Positions 48,001 through 60,516 of a stretch of DNA of 64,000 nucleotides are shown here, in pieces. The stretch spans positions 23,806,965 through 23,870,964 of the forward strand of contig CM033106.1 of NCBI GenBank assembly GCA_019321725.1, given 5' to 3'. The notes beneath the pieces are model-generated. The model was given only the letters and a program-made list of their open reading frames with translations, made no database searches and was not told the DNA's origin. The first letter of the stretch is position 1; each line of letters starts with the position of its first letter. Position numbers and translations under genes: made by a program. This DNA comes from Paulownia fortunei. Its lineage: Eukaryota > Streptophyta > Magnoliopsida > Lamiales > Paulowniaceae.

Positions 48001-50662
48001 GGCCTTCACTTGAATTGTAGTTGTCTAGAAGCCAACTCGAGAAACCTCAAAACATCCTTTATGAGAACACAAGTCAGCTACCTCCAGCAAATGTCCTTTC
48101 ACCACTTCTGATATTTCTGTCAAAATATCACTGTAGATTCAACTTCGCCAGGGGCTTTGTCACTGTTAGATAGCTTAATAGCTTCAGTCTCCTCTTCCTT
48201 CAAGAGAGCCCTTTCAATTCGTACACTTTTCAACTTATTAAATTGGTTCAGATCTCTGTCTGTGATACCATATTCCAATCGCAAGTTACCATTAACATCT
48301 CCTTTGAGTCACATAGTTCTTGTCTCTGTGTCACTTCCTCCAAGATAATGCACTTCTTCCTTCAAGTCGTTTCTTACTTATATCTGGACCTAGTCAAATT
48401 TCACCCTTCTTTTAATCCAAAAATTGGATTTCTGTCATCATTCTATTTCCCCTCACCTCCACTTCACCTAGCACTTTTCTGCTTCATGTTTTCGTATGAG
48501 CCTTATGATTGGATATTCTCTTTATCAATTTTTTTCTTAATTCCCTTCAACAGAATAAGATTTGCAAATTCTGTAATGTTCCACATATCCTTGTTTAAAG
48601 ACCACATTTTTCAACTGGGAAAGGAAAATCTTACCAGTACAAACACCACCACTGTCCTATGAATATGATCTGAAACAATCATGGGCAAGCATGTTTTCAG
48701 TAGAGTATTGGACGTAGTGACAATCATCTGACACCAAAATTTATCGAGTCTTACAAGAGCAGCCCCCATGAAAAAGAAATTGTTGTTACTTCTTTCCAAT
48801 TCAATTTCTTTTTATGATATCATCATATCGAATATTTCGGAAGGAATCCTAAACTGCCAGACACTTATGACAGGAATTTGGTTGTTTTAGTATCTCCTCC
48901 AATAACCTACAGCTTACTATATTGACCTCATCAAGAGCTCTTCCCTATACTTTTTCCACTTCCCATCATCCTTGGGCCATACACCCAAGAAGAGAACTCA
49001 ACTAAAGCCAAACCTCCACATTATCTACATTTTCAATGACAAGAAATTGAGAACTTACCAATGCAAACATCTATTTCTGAGAATGATTCTCATTGCAACT
49101 GGTCTTACCTTCGGGTTTTTAAGTTAGCTCACTAGAACCAGCAGTTACTACCCTCACATACCAATTCTCAAACTTCTTGAGCTTAGGCTCGTGAAGGCTA
49201 CCAAATTAGGTACCCGTGTTTCAACTGAGATTTAAACATGCTTCATTTTCTCTAAATCACTAATCATCTTCAGTTAACCTATCACCTTGATTCTAATATT
49301 CATTAGCTGCTGTGATGTTCATGTTTTTCTTTCCTTCTGTACCTATCTCCTCATTTCTGCCTTCAAGAATACTCATTTCAGGGTTCTGCAGCTTCCTTGC
49401 CCTATTTCTCTACCCCTCCATAGACAGATTGATGTTTGGTTTAGGATATGACCCACTTCCAATGTTAGAACTAAACCTTATGGTCAAAGCACTATAGCGT
49501 TACTTGACAAAAATTCTACAATCTCCTGTCTGTCCACAAAAGTTGCTCTGGTTTACCAGTATATGACACCCTCATGTCTGGATTCATCATTGCAAATGGC
49601 CCTGAAATCTGGACATTTGCTCAGCAATTTACCTAAGTATATAGCAGCATTCCCAACTAATCTGACAGTACAGAACATGCATCATTGGAAATTTCACATG
49701 TATCCTAGAATTATATGATTTTTTCAAGACTGTATAGCTCCACTTATATGTTGATATTAACATTTTGAGCTATTCACTGGTGTCTGTTTTCTTTAGTTTA
49801 TTTTCTTTCTGTGCCTTTTTCTTTACTATTTGGCTATATTACACTTTTTGTCCTTTTGCTTACAGCTGAAAAATTTAGGCTATTGGTTGGTGAAGAGGCT
49901 GCATCAAAAAGTGGGAAGTTTACTTTCTTGAATTGTTTTGACGGGAGTTCTGGAACCCTTGCATGTGTAGTGAAGGAGGGTGTAAAACTTTATTGCTATA
50001 ACATTAGGGCTCTTCATGTGGAGAGTAGACGGAACCGAGCAATCGAGACTGCGCTGGCTGATGCAGTAGCCCAAGGCATAACTGCTAAAGATGCTGCCAA
50101 AGTGGCCCAGAAAGAAGGAGCAAAGGCAGCAAAACTAGCAACAAGAAAAGCCAAGCGCATTATAGGCCCAATTATTTCTTCTGGATGGGATTTTTTTGAA
50201 GCTATTTACTATGGGGGCACAATAACAGAAGGGTTCCTTCGGGGCACAGGTACCTTATTTGGCACTTACTCTGTTGGTTTCATTGGAGAGGAAAGGTTTG
50301 GGAGGCTTGGTTATTTGGTTGGAAGTCATTTGGGCAGTTGGGTTGGTGGAAGGATTGGGCTGATGATGTATGATGTGGTCAATGGAATTCACTACATGAT
50401 GCAGTCCCTACAGGCAGAAACTCAATTTTATGAAGATGCTTCAAACGATAAAATTTTTCAACCTGATGATCTTGAAAAACCTGAAGTGGCTGAAGATTCC
50501 TACATGGATGAATCAATATTGAGTAGTATTTCTGATGAGTCCAACAATTATGAGACTCCAGCTGATGAGAGCTTTGAATCAACATGGAGTAGTATTTCTC
50601 ATGAGTCCAGCAATTATGAGACTCCAGCTGATGAGAGCTTTGATGCCCATGAAGAATTGTAA
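45096..50662 (+). CDS. Unrecognised membrane-anchored protein, 2 exons, 289 aa
   Basis: Exons are 45096-45168 and 49866-50662. The GT-AG join through a 4,697-bp intron restores a reading frame across ACT-G/CT-GAA, giving 289 aa. Residues 1-25 (MTVLLKKRVQFLLFIIGVIA...) form a basic start plus a hydrophobic helix, a signal peptide or anchor. About 26-75 is a mixed domain with three Cys. About 85-140 is Ala/Lys-rich and helical (AAKVAQKEGAKAAKLATRKA). About 142-218 is Gly-rich and hydrophobic with GTGTLFGTYSVGFIGEERFG and GYLVGSHLGSWVGGRIG, possibly membrane-inserting. The tail (from about 225) is acidic and ends in a 22-residue tandem duplication. An in-frame upstream ATG at 45048 would add 16 residues. 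An unspliced reading starting at 49811 is the alternative if exon 1 is wrong. I do not recognise the family. Confidence 0.75.
45169..48149. other. Left part of the 4.7-kb intron
   Basis: This is intron sequence with no exon supported by splice signals and frame. A minus-strand stretch at about 46710-46960 is fairly open (reading segments such as FRAEIAVCQATGALLQSL) and may be part of the LINE or another relic, but I cannot name it. Confidence 0.45.
48150..49010 (-). mobile_element. Antisense LINE (L1-type) relic inside the long intron
   Basis: On the minus strand, endonuclease pieces appear in the expected order. VYGP is at plus about 48976, then a GGDF-N-like block mutated to IGGDTKTTKF at about 48875-48905. 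The block RLDKFW followed some 25 codons later by SDH is in the 62-codon open frame 48611-48799. Further on, at plus about 48160-48215, comes the block with KEEETEAIKLSNSDKAPGE, matching the plant L1 reverse-transcriptase entry region (usually GDKAPGPDGF). Stops and frameshifts separate them. The plus-strand open frames over this stretch are shadows. The element probably extends further on both sides, but I cannot mark its ends. Confidence 0.65.
50516..50647 (+). repeat. 66-bp coding tandem duplication at the C-terminus
   Basis: Two copies of the sequence coding for SSIS(D/H)ESNNYETPADESFE-type peptide lie in tandem, period 66 bp, with only a few differences. The frame is preserved, so the protein gains an extra acidic 22-residue unit. 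Confidence 0.93.
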
Positions 50663-51204
50663 TCAGGTCAAATGAAGTCAATTACTTCGATTTGTTTTAT
50701 TTGGTAATCTTTTATTGTACACCATATGCAATATAAATGGTAATCTAGATGTTTTTCACTTATCATTTTAATAATAAGCAGATAGTCTTGTATTTGTGTG
50801 GCAGGTTTGTCCATGGTAGTTCTTATCCGTGTATCTTTCAGTTCATATTATGATAGGTTCATACTTGTCCATATAAATATAATTAATTAGCTTCGGAGCT
50901 GTTCACAAACACAAATCTAAAGAAAGTACAATATATTTAATTCTAGTTTCAGCTTATCTTTATTTGGCTTGTCAGATTTAAAGATAAAATCACTGTAAAT
51001 TTTGTGATATTTAAAATAGGAACTTCTATGTATGATTGAAACTAATGGACGAGCTGTTCTCATGCTTATGCTCATGAACAATAATGAGCAAATAAATATA
51101 TTTGTTTAATGAATGAGCTATTTGCTGTTTGTTTAAATCATGCATTGAATGACCGAAAATAAAGATCAACAAGCCAAAAATGATTTGTTGCAGCCCTTAA
51201 GCGT

Positions 51205-52240
51205 CTTTTTTCATATATCACATGCCTTATTTAACAAGTGAACCTTGATCAGATTTCTTATCTAGCATTGGAACCTAATTCAGGAAATAGCATGCTGCAG
51301 ATTACTGTAAATTGCAAGTTTTAGTGGGGAAATAATTCTAGATAGTTCACGTAAGACTTTATTAATTAGATCAATTTGAGAAGTTCGAAGTCTTGAATCC
51401 TTTGGGAACTATCTTCGGCTGCGGCTATATATCCAGTTACCGAAGGATCGTGGTTTATTTATACGGGATGTTGTCTGCAGTTGTTTTCATGTTTTTATTT
51501 CTGAATGTAATTCCATTGACAAGAAGGAAGCTTTGTCAGCATAGACAAAACAGAGTTGACACTGACATCAACTTTCTTTGTGGTTTCTCTGCTTCCGTGA
51601 GGAAGAGAAATCAAGCTACTGGATAAGTGCAGGAACTTAGCTGAATATATCAATTCTGCAACTTCTCTGCTGGATGGATGTGGTAAGACAGGTGTTGGTT
51701 ATGGCATAGAACATTAACTATAACAAAAAGTTCTACCTTGCTAATTTATGCATTGGAACGTCTTAGGTTCAGGTTTCTGTCTTGTTAGTCTTCAGAAGCC
51801 AATACACCAATTTTTGAATACAAGGTTTTCAAACAAGGCCCAAGTTAATTAGCTCATATGATTATGTAAATACTAAAGTAAACAAAAGACATTGATATTT
51901 GTTTTTCTTTATAGAAACTCCTTTTTATCTTAGTTAACCAGTCTATTTGTTTTTCATATTTGTCTATGTTATGGTTAGTTGATTCATGAAATAGATTTAA
52001 AGAATTGGAACTGTTATGGGTTTGCAATCAGATGGAATACAACTGATTTTCATTTCTATTTCCAATTGGGAATCAGAAGATAAGTATATATGTGATTGAA
52101 AATTCTTTGCCTGGCATGACTTTTATAATTTTTGTTATTTACATATGTTAAGATTGATTGAAACTTTGTCTGAATTTTTTATTTTAGATCAGTCTGCTTC
52201 CTCCAAGAAACTTGCTGTCACTCCAAGTATTAAGCTTTAG
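51205..52240 (+). pseudogene. Possible gene fragment or missed 3' exons
   Basis: Two segments join in phase through a GT-AG intron (51683-52187). The first, about 51602-51682, reads REIKLLDKCRNLAEYINSAT and ends in LLDGC. The second, 52188-52240, reads QSASSKKLAVTPSIKL and then stops at TAG. Upstream, open pieces such as NLDQISYLALEPNSGN (about 51243-51290) and YLRLRLYIQLPKDRGLFIRD (about 51412-51472, in another frame) have a protein-like composition. They do not connect without stops, so this could be a truncated, decaying copy of some gene. I do not recognise it, and chance cannot be excluded. Confidence 0.3.
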
Positions 52241-53100
52241 TTGATTAAATACTGCTTATTGGTGCCTCAAAATTGACTTGATATTCATGGAGTTGATCCC
52301 TCCATCTAATGTGCCAGATCTTTTTCATCTACATGCCAAAGATTTTTCTCACATGAATAGTAGGTACAGCTGCTTGCCATGTTTGTGGTTGTTTTTGTTG
52401 TATATATATGTATTTACATATAATATGCTAGTCTCACATTCAGTGTCTTGCACATTGAGGTTTTTTATATTTGCATTTGTCCCGATCACTAAAGTACATG
52501 TATTTATGATATATATATAGAAGAATAAATATATAAATAAATATATCAAGAGAGAAAGATGTTTGGAATCGATAAATCATTGGACAGGTGCCTAAACTAG
52601 TCAATTGGTGCAATGCTTTAGATAAATAAATGTGTCTTTACGCCAAAAAGACATTATTTGCACAAAGATGCGATTATTGAAGTTAACTTTTAGTATTCAC
52701 TACTGAAGATAATTTTAGGAATCTATGAATATTGTCAATACTTTAACAGAATTTATATATGAATTAATATTGAAATTCATCATCTCTCTTGAAATAGAGT
52801 ATTTCTTTGTCTTTTTTGAGATCTTTATTTCTAAAACTTGTTTGAGTTTTGTTCTAAAATACCTGAGTATAACCTTAGAAATTTTATGTTATAGACTTTA
52901 TATTCTAAAGATGGATTTCTTGAGAACCATTTGCAAATCTATACCTTAAAGATATCATATTTTTGGTGTGCTTAGATTCTACTAATTTCCACTCTCACAT
53001 ACAGTCTAATCGATGTGATTTTTTAGAAATTCTCCATATCCGCTAATTTATATTATACAACAATTTTATACTCAAAAGCACCTGACTTAGAATGGCAAGG
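52241..53100. other. AT-rich intergenic sequence
   Basis: I see no gene. Open frames here are short and consist of AT-derived residues. Confidence 0.5.
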
Positions 53101-53156
53101 AAGATGGAGATAATATCTAAGAGTGTTTGGCAATGGAGATGGAGATAATATCTAAA

Positions 53157-53520
53157 AGAGTGTTTGAGTAAGTTTATAAGCTCGTTACAAGATATTTGAC
53201 ATCTTATAAGATAATCTCAATTTTTTGATAAAATTTACAAGAAATGAGCATATAAGTTTTCAAAATAAGATATTATAGTCTTACAAACTCCTTTAAAAAA
53301 GTAAAAGAGTAAGAAGTTTTTAATTTATGTTTACGATCTTGTTGAACTCATTTAATTTTGATCATATTAATTATAAAAGTGTCATTATTAATATTTTATA
53401 TCTTATTCAATCACTTTAATAACTTTTTTTTTTAAAAAAAATAAAATTTAATATTTTATAATTTCCAAAAACATCATATAAAAGATATAAGAACTTATAA
53501 TAAGTTTAGAAAAACACCCT
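53157..53520. mobile_element. MITE, probably hAT-like (AAGTTTATAAGCT termini)
   Basis: The left end AGAGTGTTTGAGTAAGTTTATAAG and the right end CTTATAATAAGTTTAGAAAAACACCCT are imperfect inverted repeats (A-G-x-G-T-G-T-T-T at the tips, then (A/C)TAAGTTTATAA inside). The 364-bp interior is non-coding and rich in CTTATAA motifs. A 35-bp tandem duplication with GGAGATGGAGATAATATCTA abuts its left end (about 53103-53160). Confidence 0.7.
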
Positions 53521-54780
53521 GGTAACTGCTTTTTTAACCATATGTCAAGTTGTAGTTATGGTGGCAATGTTGCTTGAAGATATGGAGTACAGAAAAAAGG
53601 TCTAATCAGAATGGACTTATCAGGTGTGGTTAGTACGCATTTATGGTTAACTGGCCATGTTGAACTTGACTTCATCCATGGCCAGCCAAAATGCAATGGC
53701 AGATATATGGCCCCCAAGAATATGAATGGTGTCTGATAATCCATCACAGAAACAGTGTCATTTCTTCAGAATATTGGTGGGTTTGAATCAACTGTAGGAC
53801 CTAAAACCTTACATGTTGCTATATTAGAGGTAATCCAGACCCTTATTCAAAAGAGTTGAACTTGGACCCTTCTGGTTTTTTTAGGTAATTAATGGGTAGA
53901 CAACAACCAATCTTTAAATGTGACCATAAGAATTAGAGAATAGGTAAGCACAACTCTATTAAAATTATCAGTTGAACTAAATTCTTTTAATTCGAAGATG
54001 AATAATACACAAACTACATATAAATTGGAGTAGCTCGAAGTTAAAGTCGAGAGTAACTCCTAGAAAGCTATTCCATTCTCAAAGTAGCTTGAGAACATAA
54101 AATTTTACCATACCAAGTTTAAGCATCTTTCAAGATATTAATAAGGTTAACCACAGTAGGGATTTTGGAGAAGACTGTTGGAAATTTTTTTGGCTGGTGC
54201 TTAAAAGAGATAGGAAAGCAAAAGTGATGTCGTTATGACCAGACCCACTCATATCTTTTCTTGTCTTTATTGTTTTTTCAAAGGTCCGAACCCTGTCTTG
54301 AAAGCAGACCAAACGTATAAAGTGTGTGCTATCTCGTCGTCGAGTAGTCGCATTAATTCTACTTTTGTAATGGAAAGGGTCAAATTGGAACAACAAGGGA
54401 AGAAAATTTGTGCCACAAATGATTGCTTATGGAGATAGAGAGTTAGTCATTAATTGAATGATCATTTTGTTTAGAAGTTATTTAAATTTAAACTGTTAAA
54501 AAAATAATATTTAATATTTAATATATAAATATATTTTCATTTAAATTCAAAATATGTTTTTCATTTAATCTAGTTAAGATTCGAATTCTGTAAAATCAAA
54601 TACAAAGTTCTTTATATGAACGAAACAAGTTTGGACGTGTCTAACTTTTCTTGAATGGCTTTGGTAACATAATTATGGTTCAATAATCACGAGATGTCAG
54701 ATCACACCTCCTCTCTCAAATACGAGATTTAATATGTTAATTTTTTTTATGTGCTATAACTGTATCATCTTATATTAATA
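53521..54780. other. Intergenic; slightly G+C-richer patches, no gene recognised
   Basis: Open frames at 53556-53747 (minus), 54130-54396 (minus) and 54235-54438 (plus) are short. They overlap one another and contain no motif I can name. Confidence 0.45.
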
Positions 54781-55015
54781 TATATATATATATATATATA
54801 GGATAAATTATAAAAAATACTCTTAAAATTTAGTTTAATTATGAAAAAATTCAGTTATCTTTCAAAATCACAAATATCCTATTAAGATATTACAAATACC
54901 TTATTGATGTATGTCTTTATTTTATAATTACCCCTCAATATGTGTAATTTGTAAAATAGAAATAATTATTAAGGGTTATTTGTAATTTATAAAATTAAAT
55001 AATTTTTTTTATAAA
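54779..55015. repeat. Dispersed repeat, copy A, preceded by (TA)n
   Basis: A (TA)n run (about 54778-54801) leads into GGATAAATTATAAAAAATAC, followed by ACAAATA and CCCCTCAATATGTGTAATTT. The stretch is clearly related to 57821-58032, in the same order and orientation. Confidence 0.75.
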
Positions 55016-57820
55016 TATATTAAATTATATAGTACAAATTGAGCTTGACCACCAAGTATTTGATAAAAATTACCATGTAGACAAATTCTTATTAAAAAAA
55101 AAAAAAGAAAGATTGGGAAAAGATGCATGATCATCCAATGGATGATGAGCACTAGCAAAAAGGTGAGGAGAATGATGATCTCTTATTTGAACCATTGAAA
55201 TTGAAGGAGAAAAAGGCAAAGAAAAAAGACTCACAAAAGCACAATAGCATCTTAACAAGTTGAAATTTCAAAAGATGTAGCTCCCATTCATGATGTGAAA
55301 TGTCAACATAATACAATATGATATGGGCTTTTGTGGGGTGGCCATTCAAATTACATAAAGGGCAACATATCTTGTGCTATATGAGAATTTTTAATATAGC
55401 CAAAAAAACTAGAAAAAGCCATTTCTCAATTATATGCCTCTTTTTCATCACCAATAAAGAAGTCCAACATTTTGTTGTGTACAGTGAGTATGGGGCCTAG
55501 TATGTACATCAATAATTATTTAATCAATAATCAACTGACGGAATCAGGAGTTGGAACGAGCAGTTGTCTCTGTTAAGTAGATATATTAATCTTAAATTTT
55601 ATATGTAAATTAAATATTATTTAAAATTTTATTTCTCCTCTAAGTTAGTAAATTACAATTCTACATGAGTTAGACGACTACGAGTCTTGACTCTATCCTT
55701 ACCATTAGGTATAAGTATGTGTCTTGAAATCTTTGTTTTCATCTTGGTTTTGGGATGAAATATAAATAGTAAAAAAGTTTTCGTATCTTCTAAATTTACT
55801 AGTATTTTTACACTTATTGAAGTATGATTTTTTAAAGCAAGTATTTATGATTGGAATTTTCAAATTGACAATTGATAACATAATAATAAGGGTTCCAAGC
55901 AAGTTAACATTATATAAATCTTTTTTGTATTAATATACATACCCTTGCAATTTCACACTTAATTTTAGTGTTTTACAGGGTAAAAGTTGTGAATTCAAAT
56001 TAAGGACATTGATTCAGGCTTCATGGATTAAGAGGTCTTGATTTTAAATATCACTAGTATGAAATATGTATTTGATGATAAATAGAGTTTTAGTAATTTG
56101 TTTATGCTATCATTAATATGTTCATTAGTAAACATTTGATTTAGTCGAGGAGGTAATATCAATGTTACATCGGGTATATTGTTTATCGGGTGTTTGAATG
56201 ACGAACAAATACCTCATTTTATAAAAAATGTAGCGTATACTTGTGCGTATTCATACACTTAATGTATAATCTATCGAGTGTAGTATCTTAAACACCGATA
56301 TAATATAATTATGAATGACAAAAATGTTTCTTATATTCCTGGTGTCTCAACATCTTTTCCTCCATTTGGTTTTGAAAGAAAATGTGGAAGGGATAATTTG
56401 TACCATACTATAAGAATATAAGAATGAGTGATCTATTTCACTAGTTTTTTATGATACTAGATCACATTAATAAAAATTAAAAATGATAGATACTTTATCA
56501 AATAAGATATTGTAAAGATTTTTGTTTAATGCTTTTTCTTTTCGTTTTTTTTTGTTTTCTTACTAAAATTCTAAATCCATAAATCTTCTCGTCTCATATG
56601 AAAATTGGATACACAATAAAAGACGAGCTTATATAGCAACATAGTTTAACAAGGGATTATGGAAAAAACAACTAATTAAATATGGGAGACATAAGCTAAA
56701 TATTTTTTTTTTCTTTTTTTAGTGATGCGATCGAAATACATTAAATCATCAATTGTTAATTAACAATTTAAAAATATCAACTATATCTATAATAAATATT
56801 ATAATAAAAATAAATACCTTCACATTTGATAAAATTCGAATCTATAATTTACAGTTTTGATGCCTCAATTTTACCTATCAAACTAAAATTTTATTAAACA
56901 ATTATTTTTTAAAACCCTAAATGATTTAGAATCTCGATGTGTTTAATTGTATATTTTTCAGATGAATTATTTTAATCGACGTACAGAGACTACAGTACCA
57001 TTCACTTACAGGTAGTCTCCACCCACCCACCCACCCCCCACCCCCACGAGTAGTAAAGTTGATTATAAGATGTTCTTAAGATGTCAACATGCTAATGCTA
57101 CCATGCACTTTCTTGTACGCCACCACACCACATTTAATATGATGAAAATAAAATAATTTCTTCTGATTTCTTTCTTTCTTTTTTTAATGCATTATAAACT
57201 TTTCATAGCTTTTAGGTAAAAGCAAAAGGCTCTTGTTTTCACTTCAATTTGATCATTTCTATCTCAAATAATCTTAATTTTTTGGATTTTTTTTTATCTT
57301 TTTCCTTTTTTCTTTTTTCAAAGGAGGGTCAAGGCTGATTCATCAACTCAATGAGATCGTTGAAATCGTAAGTATAAGATATTTATCAAACAAATTATCT
57401 TGAATCATCATATTTTTTGAAAATATATTTCAAAAAATATGTTTGGTTTACTGTATGTAAAAACTGGAAACTTTGTAATTGATTCAGTGATATGAATGAT
57501 TGATTTAATAGTATTTTTTGATCAAGCAATGGGATATGGATTATGGAGTTGTGTTTTCTGAAATTGAGGGATATGATTTGAAATTAAATAGATAGAAAGT
57601 GATGGTGCCTATCGAAAATATTTTCGAAGAATTATTGAAAAGTTAAGCCAAAACAAACGCATTCTTGCCATTTCAATCAACGATTATGTTAGATGAAAAT
57701 TAAACCAAACTTAAGTAAAATCTATGAAATCATGCTAAAAAAATAGAAAGTTGAATTTCAATTTGCCTCTACTTTCATTACCAAATCCTAAAAATAGGTA
57801 CTATGCACTTAAATTTTAGG
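55016..57820. other. AT-rich intergenic sequence
   Basis: No gene is seen. A C-rich tract (CCACCCACCCACCCACCCCC at about 57018-57037, continuing to 57047) could form an i-motif, or a G-quadruplex on the minus strand. Confidence 0.5.
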
Positions 57821-58032
57821 ATAAATTACAAAAAATATATATAAAGTTTAGCCTAATTATAAAAAAACTCAATTATCTTTTGAAATTACAAATACCAACT
57901 TGAGAAATTACAAATATCTCATTGAAATTTATTTTTATTTTACATGTACCCCTCAATAGGTACAATTTATAAAATAGAAACAAATGTCATTGGGATATTT
58001 ATAATTTACAAACTTAAATAATTTTTTTTTAA
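57821..58032. repeat. Dispersed repeat, copy B
   Basis: GGATAAATTACAAAAAATAT, then AGTTTAGCCTAATTATAAAA, ACCCCTCAATAGGTACAATT and a terminal poly-T parallel copy A at 54801-55015 along their whole length. Confidence 0.75.
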
Positions 58033-60516
58033 TAACTCAAATCTCAATGATTATTTTTTTAAATCACCTTAAATTTTAATGTGGGCTGACTCCATAAGAA
58101 TTTGCACCTTGGTGGCTAGCCCTAGGGCTTATTGATTTTGCAATTTGAGATATCAGATTGATGCATTCATGTATAAAACCAAAATTCTGAATTGATGGAC
58201 CCTTGATTAAATAAATGATAATCGAACGTCCCTCCATACGTATCTCAGTATAGAGTTTTTTTAGAGAGTTTTTTAGAAACCTAATTTTTGTCTCCACTTT
58301 TAAATAAATATAATATATTTTGACTATGAATTTTAATGAGAAAAAAATAAAATATATAAGAGCATATAACTCAAAAGATTATCATTTGAAGTGAAGAAAA
58401 TATTTTTTTAGTATTTTTCCTTCTAAAATTTAAAGCAATAAAATGAACAACATGGATGCGTGGAATTTATATATATGTAGTTTGATTTATGTGCTTGTGT
58501 TTGCGTCTTAGTACTAGACTTTGAAAACAAGAGAGACGCACAATTTTTGTATGAGATTAAAAAGATATTTGAATAAATATGTTGACAACATATTTGAGAT
58601 TTATTGGATATCCACTGGAGGGGGTTTTCTTTAATATGATTATAAATTTAAAGAAAAGTTTTACTTCTTAGAGCTTATGAAATATTTTGATCAACTCATA
58701 AGATATCACCAGATCTTATGACAAATATAAAGTTTTATTTTTAAATTTGTTGGATAATATTTTTAAATCTTATAAGAATATGTATATATATATATATATA
58801 TATATGAAAGGTAACATAATTATTTTACTCAGTCAAACTACAATAAAATATTTAAGAGCTTATAAGATATTTTAATGATTTAATAATTTTTAGAAGAAAA
58901 CTTATAAAACTTGAAAACGAAGATTATATAAATTTATAGGCTCTCTCTAAATAAAAATAAAATAAAAAGACCCACTTTTCTAAGATCGTACCAATTCCTT
59001 TAATTTTACCATGTAAATGAAAATCTAACATGATCCTACTAATAAAAAAATATCTCATAAGCTTCTACAACTTATATTTATCCTTAAGTCTAAGTTGCCA
59101 TATTAGTCAAATTCCAAAAATGTATTATAAACTCTTAAGGTTTCATAACATGGTTGTTTTGTAAGGTCAGTCGAACTCAATCTTAATTTATTACAATAGA
59201 TTACCAATAGTTAGCTTTAGTGTAAATTTGCAACTAACATATGTTTTTGCTAGCTAGAAATTAAAGGGTTAATACCTGATAAATTTATAATGTGAAAACA
59301 AAATTTTCGAGAAAAATAGAGAATAATTACAAACAAATAAGTAAAATTGAAAAAATATATTAATGTGGTTTGGATTAATGAAGCCAAGTACAAGACCCTC
59401 TCCTTCCCAAACCCTAATGCAGCCAAGCTCTCCATCACACATGGTGAATATCATTTCTATCATTCTTAACTGCAGCTCTCTTTCATGAGCACCAAGTTGA
59501 GTCCACCATCAATGGTAAACCGTTTCGTGTCAGGCTCAAACTAAAGCTTATGTTTTTTTCCCATTCAAGAACTGTTGAAACAAAAATCAGGTAGAGTACT
59601 AATTAAGCACGAAAAGAAGGCATCATTGACATGACATTAATTTGAAATTGTTTGATTGGTGATAAGTGATGAGTATCTGTTAATTCTGTTAAGTTGCGAT
59701 GAAAAAGGACTTGGATTTGGACTGACATTGAAGCAAAATTAACTTTTCTGTACATCATTGCATCGAGCAAGCAACTTAGTAGCTCTTGTTGAAAAAGTGC
59801 TATGATCTTGGCAGCATCTGATTTCAATTTGGTGAATTGACAACAAATATTGTTGTGAAAATGAACAAGAAAGCTGTCTTGTTATTAGCATGATTTTTTT
59901 TTTAAATACCCTTTGGTTTTTTCGACAAGTCTTAATTAAATTTGACTGTTACAAGTAAAAACAGAAGAAGAGAAAGAACAGGAAGAAATGAATTTTAGCA
60001 AATGATCTATTGAGGATTGCAGCATTACTTAGACGTGTGGCTATAAATGTCACAGGAAAGTAGGCTGTTTTGTTTGGTTTAGTCCTTGTTTCCAGCAATA
60101 ATTTCAGTAATACATTGTGCTTTCTTGTCTAGATGTAATCCAAATGTTGACAAAATTAAGGTTTATCTTGATTGCAGTTGCAAGGAAATATAGTGAATTA
60201 CAATAGGTAGAAAATACGATGGAAAAATTTTATGCTGCACCAAGTGCCAGTAAAAGAAGTGAGACTAATACCAAGTAGTAAATTTTTTGCACAGAGGAAT
60301 TATAACAAGAGATACATATATAAACCAACAATCTAAAGATTTTGAGACAAATTCCAGAGTGTCATGTTATTTCTTCAGAAGATCACAAAAACAACACAAA
60401 ATGGACACATTCTACAAGTGCATTAATAATCAAAAACAGTCAGGCAGTGCATAAGAATATAGTAAAACACAGAATAATGAGAAACATCCTGTCCGAAAGA
60501 GATGACAGGCGACTCT
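58033..60516. other. Intergenic, with a (TA)n run and a possible LTR remnant
   Basis: A TA run lies at about 58782-58805. The stretch 59280-59450, read on the minus strand (GTGATGGAGAGCTTGGCTGC, then GGGTCTTGTACTTGGCTTCA), has the look of a retroelement LTR end, but no partner LTR is seen. The last 200 bp or so is probably the 3' untranslated region of the minus-strand nicotianamine synthase gene. Confidence 0.45.
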
